NCBI GenBank assembly: GCA_032207245.1
Contig: CM063510.1
Coordinates: 157,267,258 to 157,331,257 of the forward strand
Origin: Pardosa pseudoannulata
Taxonomy: Eukaryota > Arthropoda > Arachnida > Araneae > Lycosidae
DNA: 64,000 bases
Direction: 5' to 3'
Position 1 is the first letter of the stretch. Each line of letters opens with the position of its first letter. A program made the translations under genes and the position numbers. Positions 45,181 to 58,066 of this stretch are shown here, one piece after another. Below the pieces are notes generated by a model that saw only the letters and a list, made by a program, of their open reading frames with translations, was not told the origin of the DNA and searched no databases.

Positions 45181-46167
45181 TATTTTTTTTTTGCTTGAAT
45201 TTTAAATTGTTAAATTTCATTTTAGTTACTTTTTGTCGTTTTAAGTTTATAAAATTAATTTTTGATAAGAAATTAGCTTTAGAATGTTTGCTTCATTTCT
45301 AATATTTTATTTACATTTTTGACAATTTTTAAAATTAATTTTTATTTATACTTAATTTTTTTTTATTTTCATCTTTTTAAGTTTTTAAAATTAATGTTTT
45401 CTAATATAAACTTTATATCTCAAGCTCTCTATAATGGGAAGTAAACAGACTGGTTTTTAAAAATAAAACATTGTTTAAAAAAATGTTATTCAATATAATA
45501 ATGTAGAAACTTACATTTTTCTATCAAAGAATATTCAAAAGTTTAAATTTTACTATTTCTCTCAAAAGTATACAGCAATATTTAATAATTATTTCACTTA
45601 GTAAAGAGTAAAAAAGAATTGCTGAATATTCCTTGAATTACTCAAATTTTTAAAATCATCACAAAAGGATGGTGGAATGAAAGGGAAATATTTTTATTAT
45701 AAATATGACCTTTTTTTAGTTAATATATTAGTGAATAGATGGCGCCAATGAACCAAGTAATTTTTTCCTGATACTGTGGCGCCGAAATTTGAATGTAAAG
45801 AGACTGTGGTAGCACAGACTCAATGATTTATTTTTAGTTTAAAAATCGTTTGCAGTTTGTTACAAGTTTATCGTTTGCATATTTTGGTTTTTGATATAAA
45901 GTTTTGATAAAAATTAGTATGGAATAAAAAGTTGTTGTTCTAATAAGACTGGAAAATGTTTCATTTAATTGGATTATTATGCCTGATTAGGGGATAAGAA
46001 TATAATATAGCTCAAACTAAGCGTATAATTAATTTAATATCGTAGTAATACGCGATAAGACATTCATTTTGAACTCTTGATCAATCAGGGTTAGGAAATT
46101 TCAAAGTGAGTAAAGTTTTATGGGAATAATTTTTAGTCAGCCTGATTGTAAAATGGAACAACATTTA
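45181..46167. other. Intergenic AT-rich sequence
   Basis: T-rich to 45420, then unremarkable AT-rich DNA. No gene or repeat recognised. Confidence 0.4.
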
Positions 46168-47027
46168 TCCCCTATATAATAATAGCCTAAGTTGTCTGTC
46201 TGCGAATTTATGAAGCAATTGTACCTGGAATACATACAGGCATCCATATTGGATTTTTTATGAATTAGGGTTAGTGAAATTTAAAGCAAGTTCGAAATCC
46301 ACCTCATCCCCTACTTTTCAAGCATTTAATGCTATTATTTCAAGCCTTATTCTATACTAAATTCATTATTATAGGATGGCGAGGGCAGAGTGCAATATTT
46401 AAATTTCTGGACTGTTTTTACTTGACCTTTATATATTCTAACCATTTCCTTCACCACGTGTAAGCTGGCACATGGGGTAGAGTGTCTGCCCATTTGATCG
46501 TCGTACTTCTCAGATTAATGGTCCTGCCCCCGACGTAACCGAATTTTTCTAAATGTCTAATTAATTTAATAATTTCTGCTTTTTCTTTTGAATTCTTATT
46601 CCTAAAGTTGTTTTATTATTTTTAATTTTTTACAATTTTTCAAATTTTTATGATTTTTTTTTATTAAATTCACATATTACCATTATTATATCAAGCTCCA
46701 TTTTAAGAGCAGGTGATTAAATGTATCGATTTATCACATAATAAATAGGTAAAAATAAAAAAAGTTTCTAGCATTATGACGTCATTCCTTTAATCATCTC
46801 ATTTAATCATTTATTTTAGATTATTTAAATATCTTCTGCATTATTTCCATACGTTTAATCACTAAACTTAGATATTACGTAAATAATTTAATTAAGGTAA
46901 TATTTTGTTGTAAAATTATTCTCAGCCAAACAACAAACCATTTTTTTTACCTACCTTAAAGGGTACTTTACAATTCTGGAATATTGAAAATTTTATTGAT
47001 CCCGTCATATGACGGGCTATATGCTAG
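46168..47027 (+). mobile_element. Complete Helitron-like non-autonomous element, 860 bp
   Basis: Starts TCCCCTATATAA directly after A (46167) and ends GCTAG directly before T (47028), with a perfect 16-bp palindrome CCCGTCATATGACGGG (47001-47016) 7 nt upstream of the terminal CTAG. TC start, hairpin then CTAG end, and insertion between A and T without target duplication are the Helitron signature. A tRNA-like module lies at 46459-46540. No Rep/helicase frame, so it depends on an autonomous partner. Confidence 0.75.
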
Positions 47028-47969
47028 TTCATAATAATTTTCAACAAAATATTTTAAAAACTTTTTGAGAAATCACATTTCAAGTTTCAATATTTTATTA
47101 AAAATACTGTTCTGAGAAAAACACACATTTGAAGTTTATAAAAGCAACTTTAAGTGTTAAAAAATTAAAATACATGTTTAAAATTCCCCACACTTTCTTG
47201 ATTCAAAAATTCTAATTCCCAAGTTGCTAATTATTAAAAATAGTAGAAAAATGTTTAAACTAATCTTCATGAAAATTTAAAAAGATTTGTCCAAAAAATG
47301 CTCTTTAAAATTATTTAAATCCACAACTTCCGGTTCCTAAGTCGCTACTTTCGTCGCTACTGATGTTTAAACAGCTGTAACTTTTCTTTAAAATTTCGTA
47401 GATACAAAACAAAAACAGATTTAGAAGCCTAAAATTTAAAATTTAACAATAGAAAAAATTTAAAAAAAATTATGATTTTTGTCAAAAAATTACCTTTTCA
47501 ACACAGACCTTAAAATGAGATGAAGAAGTGTTGACAGAAAACAAGTAAATTTTCATTTTAATTTGAGTGAACAGTAAAAAAAAGGTTTTGCATCAATTTA
47601 TTTTAATTTCCATAAAAATGAAAGTAGGTTACAATTTTTATCAAGATTAAAATATTTGTGAACCCCAAAATGTTCACATACCTCTAAATTATATTTTATG
47701 TACCACATACCTTTCCAGTGGGAGTACAGATTCTTGGAGAGCCATAGGAATCATTTTGAGGATAGAGAAAAGGTGCTATCTAATTTTATATGTGTGTGTA
47801 TCAACACAACTGATTTTTATGTCCAGCAATGAAATAGAGTATTGTCTGCCCATGTGTGGAAAGTAAGCTTAGAAGTGGTACCAGATAGAAACCAGCCTGA
47901 CTTTTGAAACTTGGCTTTTTCTACGAAATGTATTTCATTTTGTATCCAGTCATTCACTTAAAAGAATTA
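47028..47969. other. Intergenic AT-rich sequence
   Basis: No gene or repeat family member recognised. Confidence 0.4.
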
Positions 47970-47977
47970 CTCTAGTT

Positions 47978-48831
47978 CAGTGGTCAGCAAAGTGCGGCTC
48001 CAGAGCTGCATGTGGCTGTTTGGCTCATTAAGTGTGGCTCTGACACAAATATCCACGGAAAGTGCAATAATATTTTCATTTAAAAGAAAACTTGGTAAGA
48101 AAAAAAATTACATCTTATTTTGATAAATTAAAATTCTTCTATAAATCAAGAACATGTATAGTTTTTTGTTTAAGTTAAAAGATAGATAGGTAATTAAATT
48201 TTTATATTGTTGTAACAATATGTAACGAACACCGAGTTTAATTTTATTAGTTTTCATAAATGTAAACACAAACATATACAAGCTACCTGCTGAAATTGTT
48301 TGTATGTTTTCGCTTACTCCGGCATGATACAAAGGTACAAGCAGATACGCACATACTCTTTCTTAAGCACAATCCAGCATCACAGACCAGCAGTTGCAGT
48401 GTGAACAGTTTTGTCTTATCTACCGTATCTTCCATTGTCCAATCTTATTAAAAAGTTGTTGTATTTTTCAATCTAGCTGCACATCTTACAGGTATTTTTA
48501 TACGATTTATTACACCTGATATATATGTTTGTGGTTCCGGTACACAATATGTAATTGATTTTTCGATGATTTTATTGATGAGAACTTGGAATCATGCCTA
48601 AAATTAAAAACATCAACATACAAACCTGACTTACTCAAACTTTCCAAGGAGATGCAAGCAGATTGTTTGCATTAATAAATATTTATTAACTATGAAATTC
48701 AGTTTTATTTAGTGTACTACTTATTTAGTTTAATGAAAGTTCACTAAACAAGCAGATTTGGCTCCCAATTTTTTTAAAATTGTTGTAATGTTCATATTTG
48801 GCTCTTTGGCTAATAAGTTTGTTGACTACTG
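47978..48831. mobile_element. Non-autonomous hAT-like element, 854 bp, 8-bp TSD
   Basis: Ends CAGTGGTCAGCAAAGTGC and (right, complement) CAGTAGTCAACAAACTTA. Flanks CTCTAGTT (47970-47977) and CTTTAGTT (48832-48839), 7 of 8 identical. The subterminal GGCTC(T) motif is repeated. The minus-strand frame at 48108-48332 shows no transposase motif. Confidence 0.75.
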
Positions 48832-48910
48832 CTTTAGTTCATTTTGAGGTGTAACATGTAGATATCTCAATCAAATATTAGGCAGGTTCTAGTGTTGGGT
48901 TACCCTATAA

Positions 48911-51241
48911 CAGTGTTTGTCAATCCTTTTTTGGTTGACAACACTCAAAAAATATCTGAAATTATTTGTAACACACCTTAAAAAATATCAAATAAAAATA
49001 TAGTAAATTTGAAAAGATTTAAGAAACTATTCAAATAGTTATAAACATCAAAGTAACAAAACCTATGTTTAATACAGTTACCATGCTGATAATATTTATG
49101 CTTAACTTATTTACTTTTGTTTAGCAATCCACTTTACTGAAATAGAGAAATGAACCTTGTTATATATTATTAGCTCAGGAATGCTCAAAGGTGAATTTTT
49201 TTAAAATTATTATTCAAAATATTGCAACTTTTATTGTAGAGGATTTTTTGTTTTCCATTTCAGCTATTTTCTGAATTTTTACTTACCACAAAATAAAATT
49301 TGATAGTTTATTTTGACACTTCTTTATACGAACAATATGCAACCCCTTCTCGAACTAAAGCATTAAGTAGAGAAAATGCATGGCCAGGTTTCTTATAAGT
49401 CCTTAAAAGTACTTATTTTTTCATACTCAAAAATAAGGGCCTTAAAATTTTATTTTTTATGAGTCCTTAGAAACTACAGTAAACCCTTATTTTTTTACAA
49501 GCAAGAGGAACATGCTTGTTTCCAATAATGCCAATTTTTGCCCAATGTAAAATGATAGTAGAACTACTGATCTATTGATTGAATATATTGCCAGAATATG
49601 GCAATACTTAAATGTAGAAGCAATTTGGTGAGGAATCAATATACATATGGATTTAAAAATATATATAATATATATTTATTTATATGCATGTATATAGATA
49701 AATGTATATTCATGTCCTAAAACCAAGTGAATATATTGCCAGAATATGACAAAACTTAAATACAGAAGCAAATTGATAAGAGGTCATTATGCATACAAAA
49801 AATATATAGTGTGTATATATATATATATATATATACATATATACACATCAATATGGATATGTGTGTACGTGTCATGAAACCAAGTGTATGATGATGGAGG
49901 GGGGTGCAATTATGACTAGGTTCTGTGGTGTGAAAAAGGAACTAGAGACTGTTTCACAGATGAAGATATGTTTTTCTGTAATATCAGTTGGGTAAATTCT
50001 AATTTCATTCTAGGAATGGGGCAAATTCTGAGATCTTCCTATCAGTTAAAGAATATGAAAATCTGGAAATATCTGAAAAATCTTCCAAAAACCCTTGAAA
50101 ATTCTGTCTGTGACAGCATGCATACACATATTGTTCAGATTTTCCTAAATTGGCCGTGAGGATAATATAATTGGGTAGACTTCTTGCCTAATGGCACGAA
50201 CTATATTTTGCACCAGTGGTCAGTTAAGAGTAGATGTTAATGTGGAGAAAAGCAGAGACTTACGGGGTTTTTGTCCTTGATCATATATTTTTAAAAACCC
50301 TGAGGATTTCTGGGGTCATGATGAGGGCTTTGGGCTATAAATTTACTTCATTTTATGTCAGAAACGGATATGCATTTCGACAATATATTTTTTTAGTGGC
50401 TGTCTTCTGGGTTTTAAAAAATATCTGTATTTGTTGGCAAATTTAGTTATCAACTTAATGATCAGCTAACATGGTAGTGCATTTGATGGGCCAACCTCTA
50501 TATGATACATTGGTCAACTATTGGCTATTGTTTGTTTCTAACTGAATACCAATACACTGTTTGGATAAGCCATCTTAATGACAATAATTATAAATTCTTG
50601 TTCACAGTAAATTGTACAACTGCATCACACTTTAGTTAGAATTTGGTGACAAAATATACAGTTTTTTAATAAAATAACACTGAAAGATGTGATGTGGTTC
50701 TACAGTCAGCTTGAAGCATACATAATAACTATAATTGTAGTTACTTCAGATAGAAACTGCACCTTTTTTTTATCCAAAATCAGAAAAACGTGTTAGTATT
50801 ACAGTTTACTGTGAACAAAAGAATTTACTCCATTGTGTATACATTCAAACATTAATCTTAAAATAATGCAGCTATCTCATGGTAAACAACAATAGAACTA
50901 AAGATGGCAGTGGACACACAACTTCCGCATTTGCTGCTGGCTCTGTTATAGTTATGGGCTGCCATATAGTTATGGGAAAGGATTACTTTTATGTTTTTTA
51001 GGTAATAGTGTACTGATATTTGTTTTTGGTACACTGCAAGAGGTATAAACTGGATTATTTCTGTGTTAGGCCCAATGAAGGCCAAGATTTGAATATTTCA
51101 GCCAATAAGATATTTTCGTTAACCAAATACTACCATTTCATTTTAAATGTTTCAACATACACCCTGCGAAATGCTAACTACCAACTTATGGTCAACAGAT
51201 ATCTAATGTTCCTGTGCTAACAGGAATGTTGAGAATCACTG
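48911..51241. repeat. Possible eroded hAT-type ends enclosing AT-rich sequence
   Basis: CAGTGTTTGTCAATCC at 48911 and TGTTGAGAATCACTG ending at 51241 are inverted relatives, but the flanking 8-mers (CCCTATAA, GACAGTCT) do not match. They may be ends of different copies. Inside, 49389-49500 resembles the end of the element at 56262 (CAGGTTTCTTATAAGTCCTT), and 49815-49850 is a TA/CATA microsatellite. No gene recognised; frames at 49968-50446 are unassigned. Confidence 0.25.
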
Positions 51242-53381
51242 GACAGTCTTTATATTTGATTCCTCTCCATTGATTTTATTCCCTGAGAAAAATAAAATTC
51301 ACTCTGACTGGATTAAAAATTTGTAACACGTGATAAATAAGCAAATTCCTTATGATACATATTTCCTCTTTTTAAAAACTATTGATAAAATTATTTATGA
51401 TAAATTTTGGCATATTCTTTTTCAAACTCAGATAAGAAATTTTAACGGGACATAATTTTTTTAAAAAAGAGAAAAGATAACACTCTAGGGTATTTGCTGT
51501 TCTTTCATGTAGATAATTAAAAAAAAAAATCTTAAACTATGAGCAGCCCATAAAGACTTTTATTTTTCCTGCAGGTTACCATTCAACAAGAATCAAATGT
51601 GGTAGGGGCAGACCACCTTAAGTCTAGAATTCCAAAGTCTGTAGATGTCTGTAGATCTATTTTGTTAATTCTAAAAATGTTCTTAGTATATTAATTTTTA
51701 ATTTTTTTCTTCTATTTTTACCTTATTAATACTTAAAAATATTTTTGGAAATTTTGGGATATTATTTTGCACATAAACTGAATAGTTTATTTGAGGAGAA
51801 CAATTTTTATTTGGACGTTAAATTTTAATAAAAAATTTTCGAATTTCTAATTTTAAATTTAGTTTAATAACTTCAATAAATTCAAAATTTAAAACAACTA
51901 CCCAGATTTATATTAAAGAATATTAGTGGTGTTTGGTAAACATTTTGTAAGAATCTATAATAAGTTTGGTCTTTAGAAACATTTTAAAAAATAAGAAAAT
52001 TCATAAAAAAGTAATTTTTAAACACATAACAGAACATTGGATTTTAAAATTAAAAAATTAATTTTCAAATTGTCCTTATTTCTGCTCTGGGCGAATCGTC
52101 CTCTTTCAGATTCCATTTTCCTTACGGTGAGGTGCCCCTAAGACTGATGGCAAATAGCAACTTTGCCCCACACTGGCCATGCTGCGCACAAACTCACACA
52201 CACACATATATGTATGTAATGATATTTTAACCAAACTAACCAACTTAATTATAAATATATTATAAAATAAATTTCTGTCCCTAAAATTAGATTCTTTGGC
52301 GAAATGTCTTTATTTTTCTTTAAGTTGGGGTAAGTTTTGTAAAGTTCTAGAATACCAAATTCATTTCTGCTTAGCTTAACTATTCTGATGTAACACTTTT
52401 ACGTAACTTAGTTTCACATCCAGTGACCCTGTGTGATAAACTCTTAAAACTCTGATTGGCTGGCTGCCTTTTATTGCTTAGTCCTTTCAATAGATGGCAC
52501 CACTAAACATGTTCTTCTACCGAAGAGTTCTAATAATAATCCGTTTGGTAAATCGCATTCAAGATTTGAATCATAGACTATGATTTGAATGTTTCTTGAC
52601 ACGGAGCTGAATGTGTATAGCGGTTTTCAAGCCGGACAGAAAAACAAAATTCCTCTACTTATATACTTTTTAAAAATATGTTAAATATTTTTACTTTAAG
52701 AACCAAAATCTTTTTAAATTATAATGAGACGTTTAGAAATAAATATATAATATTGTATGAAATTGGTCATTAAGTAGTGCAGAATAGTATAAACTAATTA
52801 AAAGACTCTGCCCCTAGAAACATTTTTAATGCTATGAAAAAAGGAATATATTATTACAGAATTAAAGAAAAGTAACTTACAATCACCCCACCAGCCTAAT
52901 AGTTATAATAGTGAATGTTATTTATTCTGTAACGAAACCGCCTTTTTTATGAATGCAAGTTATTCTTTCCTATCCTCATGTACAAGTTTAAGTGTGTTTT
53001 TTGAAAATTATCCCTCTATATACTTAGAATATTTTAATATTGTGATTTCATAAACTGCAAAGTTGATACAGAAATGTTCTGTTCTCCCATGACATTTCCA
53101 CGACTCTTGTATATTCAAAATGTATTTAGTTGATTGTACGTGTTGTATTGTAAATATACAAAGTATTAAGTATGCATTGTAAGTATATGTAATAGGTTGA
53201 TTAGCAACATACTATGTAGGAGATTGCAAAAGGGGGATTGGCAAAGTCTGCATCGACATTCATGATCTGTAACAAGTACGCTGTTTCAAGCTTTATTATA
53301 AAGTTGTCAAAATATAGTTTGTTCTCATAAATTAAAAATGATACAGTGATACCTTTTGAAATGGATGTTTCCGTTATTTTG

Positions 53382-53385
<4 letters not shown>
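51242..53385. other. Intergenic AT-rich sequence
   Basis: No gene recognised. A short (CA)n run at 52195-52210. A less AT-rich patch at 52080-52200 is unassigned. Confidence 0.4.
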
Positions 53386-53451
<66 letters not shown>

Positions 53452-53478
53452 ATGGTTGGTTGGTTGGTTGGTTGGTTA
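53386..53478. repeat. Microsatellites: (TA)n then (TTGG)n
   Basis: About 60 bp of TA (to 53449) followed by GGTT repeats at 53454-53477, at the 3' side of the LINE at 53600. Confidence 0.95.
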
Positions 53479-53599
53479 GAGCTTAATGGCACTGAATCCT
53501 CCTGGGATATATTGTGCCAAACACAAGTACTTAGTAAAGAAAAATATATTTTAAAAATAATTTCAAAGTTTAAAACTTAAGAACGAAGCGATGTTTCGA

Positions 53600-55425
53600 C
53601 AAGAAATACGAAAGAAATATATGTAGAATTAAAAAGATGAATAAAGTGAGATAATATCAAATATGAGGATAAAAACCAATGACTCTTGAAAAAAAGGTAA
53701 AAATTTCAGGATGAGGCGACGCATTTAAAAGATATTTGATATCAGGGGTAGCAGAGTTAAAATAATGAAGACGATGTTGATTATAGATGGGACAGTCTAT
53801 CAGGGCGTGTTTAACAGACATGTTGGCGTTACAATTTTTACATGAAGGTGCTTGATCACCGAGTAAGAGATGACGATGGGTGAACCGCGTGTGTCCAATA
53901 CGGAGACGGGTGAGGATGACATCGTGCTTTCTGGATGACAGATGGTTCCACTTTTCAACTATTGGCTTAATATTACGCAGCTTGTTATCAATAGTCAAAT
54001 CCCAAGCGCTCTGCCAGATTTTATAGAAGCAACCTTGTATATATTTTTTTGCATCACTGCACGGAATAGGAACATCAAGGAACTCAGTTGCAGATTTTGC
54101 AGCACTATCAGCCATTTCGTTCCCCTCAATACCCACATGCGACGGAACCCAACAGAAGAGGATCGAGAAACCCACCAGAGTAAGTCTTTCAATGATATGC
54201 AATACTTTAAAAACAAAAGGGTGACCCTTGCTATTCTGGGAACTCAGCGCCTCCAAAACGCTCTTAGAATCAGTATAAAAAATAAATTTACGATTTTTAT
54301 GATGGTACAAATGCTCCAAACCTTTCAAGATAGCTACAATTTCCGCCGAAAAGACAGAAAATGCAGGATGCAACTGGTAGGAGTAGGTATTGTTCTCAAT
54401 CACATACGCACTGCCCACAAAATTACCACTTTTTGAACCATCAGTAAATACTGGAGAAAACCTGGCATACCTTTGTCTGTGATCATAAAATATTTGTTGA
54501 TAAATCAAAGCAGCAGTCGTGTCTTTGTTAAAATTATTAAAAGGGTTTAAAAAGGTAAAATTGGGTTTTTCCCAAGGTGGCTTAAAAGAATCAGTAGCAA
54601 GAATTTGTGCATTGTCAAAATTAATTTCGTTTAAAATAGTTTTGATTCTGTGAAAAAATGGAGGGATGCAAGATGGTTTCGCATTGTATAGGCGAATAAA
54701 ATACGAGTTAAAATTATGCTCATGTGATGGATGATTAACTTTCGATGATGAAGTGATAAAAATTTTCCTTCTCAGCTCTAGGGGCTCTTCATAGGAGTCG
54801 ACGTATAAGCTTTCGACTGGGGATGTTCTGAAAGCACCGGTGCACAAACGAAGTGACATATGATGAGGAAGATTTAGTTTGGTCAAAACAGATTTACGGG
54901 CAGAACCATATACTACACATCCGTAATCCAATTTGGAACGAATTAAAGCACGATAGATTTTTAAAAGACATGTTCGATCAGCACCAAGAAGTAGATGAAA
55001 GAACTTTCAGGACATTTATGGATTTTCCACATTTATTTCGGAGATGTTTGATGTGCGGAAGAAAAGTCAGCTTACGATCGAACACAATGCCTAAGAATTT
55101 TGCTTCATCTCTCATGTTAATTTTATCACCTGCAAGATAAATATCAGGATCATGATGCAGTTACGCTTTCGGCAAAAGTGCACACCGTGGGTCTTAGATT
55201 TAGAGATGTTAAAACCATTTTGGTCACACCAACTTACAATTTTGTCAATGGCTGCCTGTAACTGTGTCTCAATAAACCCCATATCAGCACTCTCACAAGA
55301 AATGTGGAGGTCATCAACATGAAGTGCACCCTTGACAGATTGAGGAATTACTTTTAAAATATTATTAATAGCAATTAAAAAAAGTGTTACACTTAAAACA
55401 CTGCCTTGTGGCACGCCTTCTTATA
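53600..55425 (-). mobile_element. 5'-truncated non-LTR retrotransposon: RT tail plus RNase H (frameshifted)
   Basis: Minus strand, in order: GVPQGSVLSVTLFLIAINN (RT) from about 55424; ALHVDDLHIS, the RT active site with Tyr replaced by His before VDD; then, after a frameshift, DIYLAGDKINMRDEAKFLGI; then, after a second frameshift, a 424-codon open frame (54931-53657). That frame has an RNase H domain with all four acidic residues in context (FTDGSKS, FSAEIVA, YTDSKSV, GNEMADSAA) and WVPSHVGIEGN, then a Cys/His stretch (CKNCNANMSVKHALIDC). An RNase H domain after RT suggests the I/R1/LOA group. Not functional because of truncation and frameshifts. Confidence 0.88.
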
Positions 55426-55643
55426 TATTGAAGCGTCTCAGGCAGAGCATCGAACTAGTAACAACTGAACTGGTTGATACTGGACCGATAACCGGAAAAA
55501 ACCGTTATTTTGGTAGGAACGAAAACCAGAACTGAACCGAAAAAAATATCGATTTGTTTCGGTTTGATATAACTTATTTTGTTACTATAACCAGCTTTTA
55601 CTATTTTAACACCAGACATATAATTATCTTCATATGTAAATTG

Positions 55644-55795
55644 CGCCGAACGAAAGCCGAATGGTTAGGGCTTTAATCCAGTTGTGACATGGATGTTCGT
55701 AGCCGTTCGGAATTGGCTTTCAGTAGTATTTCCCTGTCTCATTAGCTCTCGTGCTGCAAAAAAGTAGACCGTAGTGCTCCAAACGAAACCAAACT
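55644..55795 (+). repeat. SINE copy with the B-box region deleted
   Basis: The head GCCGAATGGTTAGGG runs directly into CCAGTTGTGACATGGATG, so the anticodon arm and most of the B box are lost. The rest of the family body follows (GTTCGTAGCCGTTCGG, CTCATTAGCTCTCGTGC, AAAAGTAGACCGTAG). Confidence 0.75.
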
Positions 55796-56561
55796 GCATC
55801 TAAATTGTCCTTCGATTTCCTATTTCGATACTTTTACACTAGCACTTTTATTTCAGTTGAATGTTCAGTTGTCAAATACGATTTTGTAAATGGAATACAA
55901 TGCCAATGCTACAGTTAACCAGAGATGGAGATACCCGAATTCTTGAAATCAATAAGGAATGGGTCCTGGTAATCAAAGAATAAGATAACCGTCATTTTCT
56001 TCCGCTATCTTTTTTGGACGCATTTGATAGTAATGTCGACATTGTTAACGATTCAGCATTTTCCACTCACACATTCTCCGGAAATAAATGAATGCTACAA
56101 TCCCATGTCTCGATGCCGATTTGCACATCGGCGACGCACTAAAATGCACATATGTTGCAGCTATGTCCTCAGAGGGAAATTTTTTGTTCGCACTATTTAT
56201 ATCCCTTTATTTTTGAAGGAAAAAAACTGAATGATAGATTTTTCCCTTAGATATATGAGGACAGGGTTCCCACGGTTCTTAAAAGTCCTTAAGAACACCT
56301 TAATTTCTGCTTTCATTTTTAAGGGCCCTTAAAACTACTTAATTCTCGTCAAAGGTCCTTAAAAACTCCTTAATTTTTAAATTGGAATGCGATCAATTTC
56401 CCCATCGACGAGATCAGTCATCGTCATGTGATTTCCTATCAGTTTTCTTATGGGACAGTTTTTTCTTAGTTACTTATTTGACAAATAAATAATCTTTCGT
56501 ATACTTAAAAGGTTTAAAGTGTAAAGTCAGCTGCCCTTTCCTAATAGCTAACAGTTATGTA

Positions 56562-58066
56562 CACTCATGTCCATAAATTAAGGATAATTCAGAATCACAC
56601 AGAAATTGACCTCTAAAATAAAAATTTCACCTGTAGAATTATCACACACATCTTGAAGAAGAATATGCAAATTGCAGGAAACCACCAGATGGCTTGGATA
56701 GTACGTCACAATGACGAGAGTGTATGAAAGGGGTATATAAGGAATGGTAGCAAAGAAGTAAAATTGTTCACAAGCGCTTTAAAAGCCTTTCAGTGCAATA
56801 ACCGCATAGTTATGGCACAAAGAAAGCATTTGGATGATTTTTTACGTGGTAGAATTATCGGATGACTGGAATGTGGACGTACCCAGCTGGAAGTATCCGA
56901 GGAACTTGGAATCGCCCAGAGTGTCATCTCCAGGCTTTGGCAACGATTCAAACATGATGGTAATGTGAGTAGATGTTACAGCACAGGTCGCCCCCGAGTT
57001 ACTACGTCGAATGATGACCGGTATTTGGCAGTTACTGCCAAAAGAAACAGACGGAGCACAGCATCAAACCTGTCTCGTCAGCTCTCTTCAGCTACCGGTA
57101 CGACAGTTTCAAGGCAGACCGTGTACAGACGCTTAGGGAACATTGGTCTATATGCTCGTAGGCCTGTCAGATGTGTTCCCCTTACCGCAACTCACTGTCG
57201 CCTGCGATTATGCTGGGCTAGAGAGCATGCATTGTGGACACCGCAACAGTGGTCTTGTGTGATGTTTTCCGACGAGTCCAGGTTCAGTTTACATTCTGAT
57301 TCTCGCCGGACTTTCATATGGAGAGCGCCAGGTACCCGTTACCACCAACAGAACACTATTGAACGACACCGTTACGGTGGTGCAGGATGGCTCGTTTGGG
57401 GAGGAATTATTCTTGGTTCCAGAACTGACCTGCATGTTCAGAGTGTAACGCTGACAGGCCACATCTATCGGGATGTCATTCTGGAACAACATGTACATTT
57501 GTTTCGGGGCGCCATGGGTCCTGAATTTCTGTATAGGGATGACAACGCCCGACCTCACCGTGCAAACATTGTAGACGAATGCCTTCAATCGGAGAATATC
57601 ACCCGTATGGATTGGCCAGCATACTCACCGGACTTTAATCCAATAGAGCATGTGTGGGACATGCTTGGCCGACGAATTGCAGCCCGTCAAACCCCTCCCA
57701 ACTGTCTATCGGAACTTCGGAGGGCATTGCTTGATGAGTGGTGTAATTTTCCCCAAGATCAGATTGATAATCTGATACTCAGCATGCGTAGGCGTTGTAA
57801 CGCTTGTATTGCATCGTCCGGGAGACATACTCCGTATTAACCATCATACTAACCATGTTATACTGTTTTCTGTAAATAGGTTCTTTTTTGAAATTTGCTC
57901 CAGGGAGTAAAAATCGCAATTTTTATTAATTATGTCAAACATATAGCATCTTTTTTGCTCTTTACCTTTTGTTTAATAAATAGACTTTACAAATAAGTCA
58001 AATTTGTTTTGCTTTTGTCTCTTTCATTGCCTGAACTTCATTATCCTTAATTTATGGACATGAGTG
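56562..58066 (+). mobile_element. Full-length Tc1-like transposon, 1505 bp
   Basis: TA on each side (56560-56561, 58067-58068) and perfect 27-bp terminal inverted repeats starting CACTCATGTCCATAAATTAA. It contains one transposase gene (56812-57840). It is inserted in another DNA element and shows little decay, so it is one of the youngest insertions here. Confidence 0.93.
56812..57840 (+). pseudogene. Tc1-like transposase with a single premature stop
   Basis: From ATG 56812 one frame covers 342 codons to TAA 57838, broken only by TGA at codon 18 (56863-56865), where an Arg codon (CGA) is expected. An uninterrupted 291-codon frame remains from 56965. Visible parts: HTH region (ECGRTQLEVSEELGIAQSVI), GRPRVT linker, second HTH (SATGTTVSRQTVYRRL), and a complete DD34E catalytic triad in FSDESRF, YRDDNARPHRA and SPDFNPIEHVW. 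The enzyme cuts and pastes at TA sites. The stop is a CGA-to-TGA type change. Internal initiation would lose the first HTH. Confidence 0.9.

Noticed and set aside
53356..53580. Open frame of poly-Ile/Tyr and similar frames at 59252-59523 and 60340-60611
   Set aside because: Translations of TA, CT, CA and TG microsatellites.
53942..54436. 164-codon plus-strand open frame
   Set aside because: Antisense shadow of the LINE RNase H frame; no domain of its own.
57289..57588. 99-codon minus-strand frame
   Set aside because: Antisense shadow of the Tc1 transposase.
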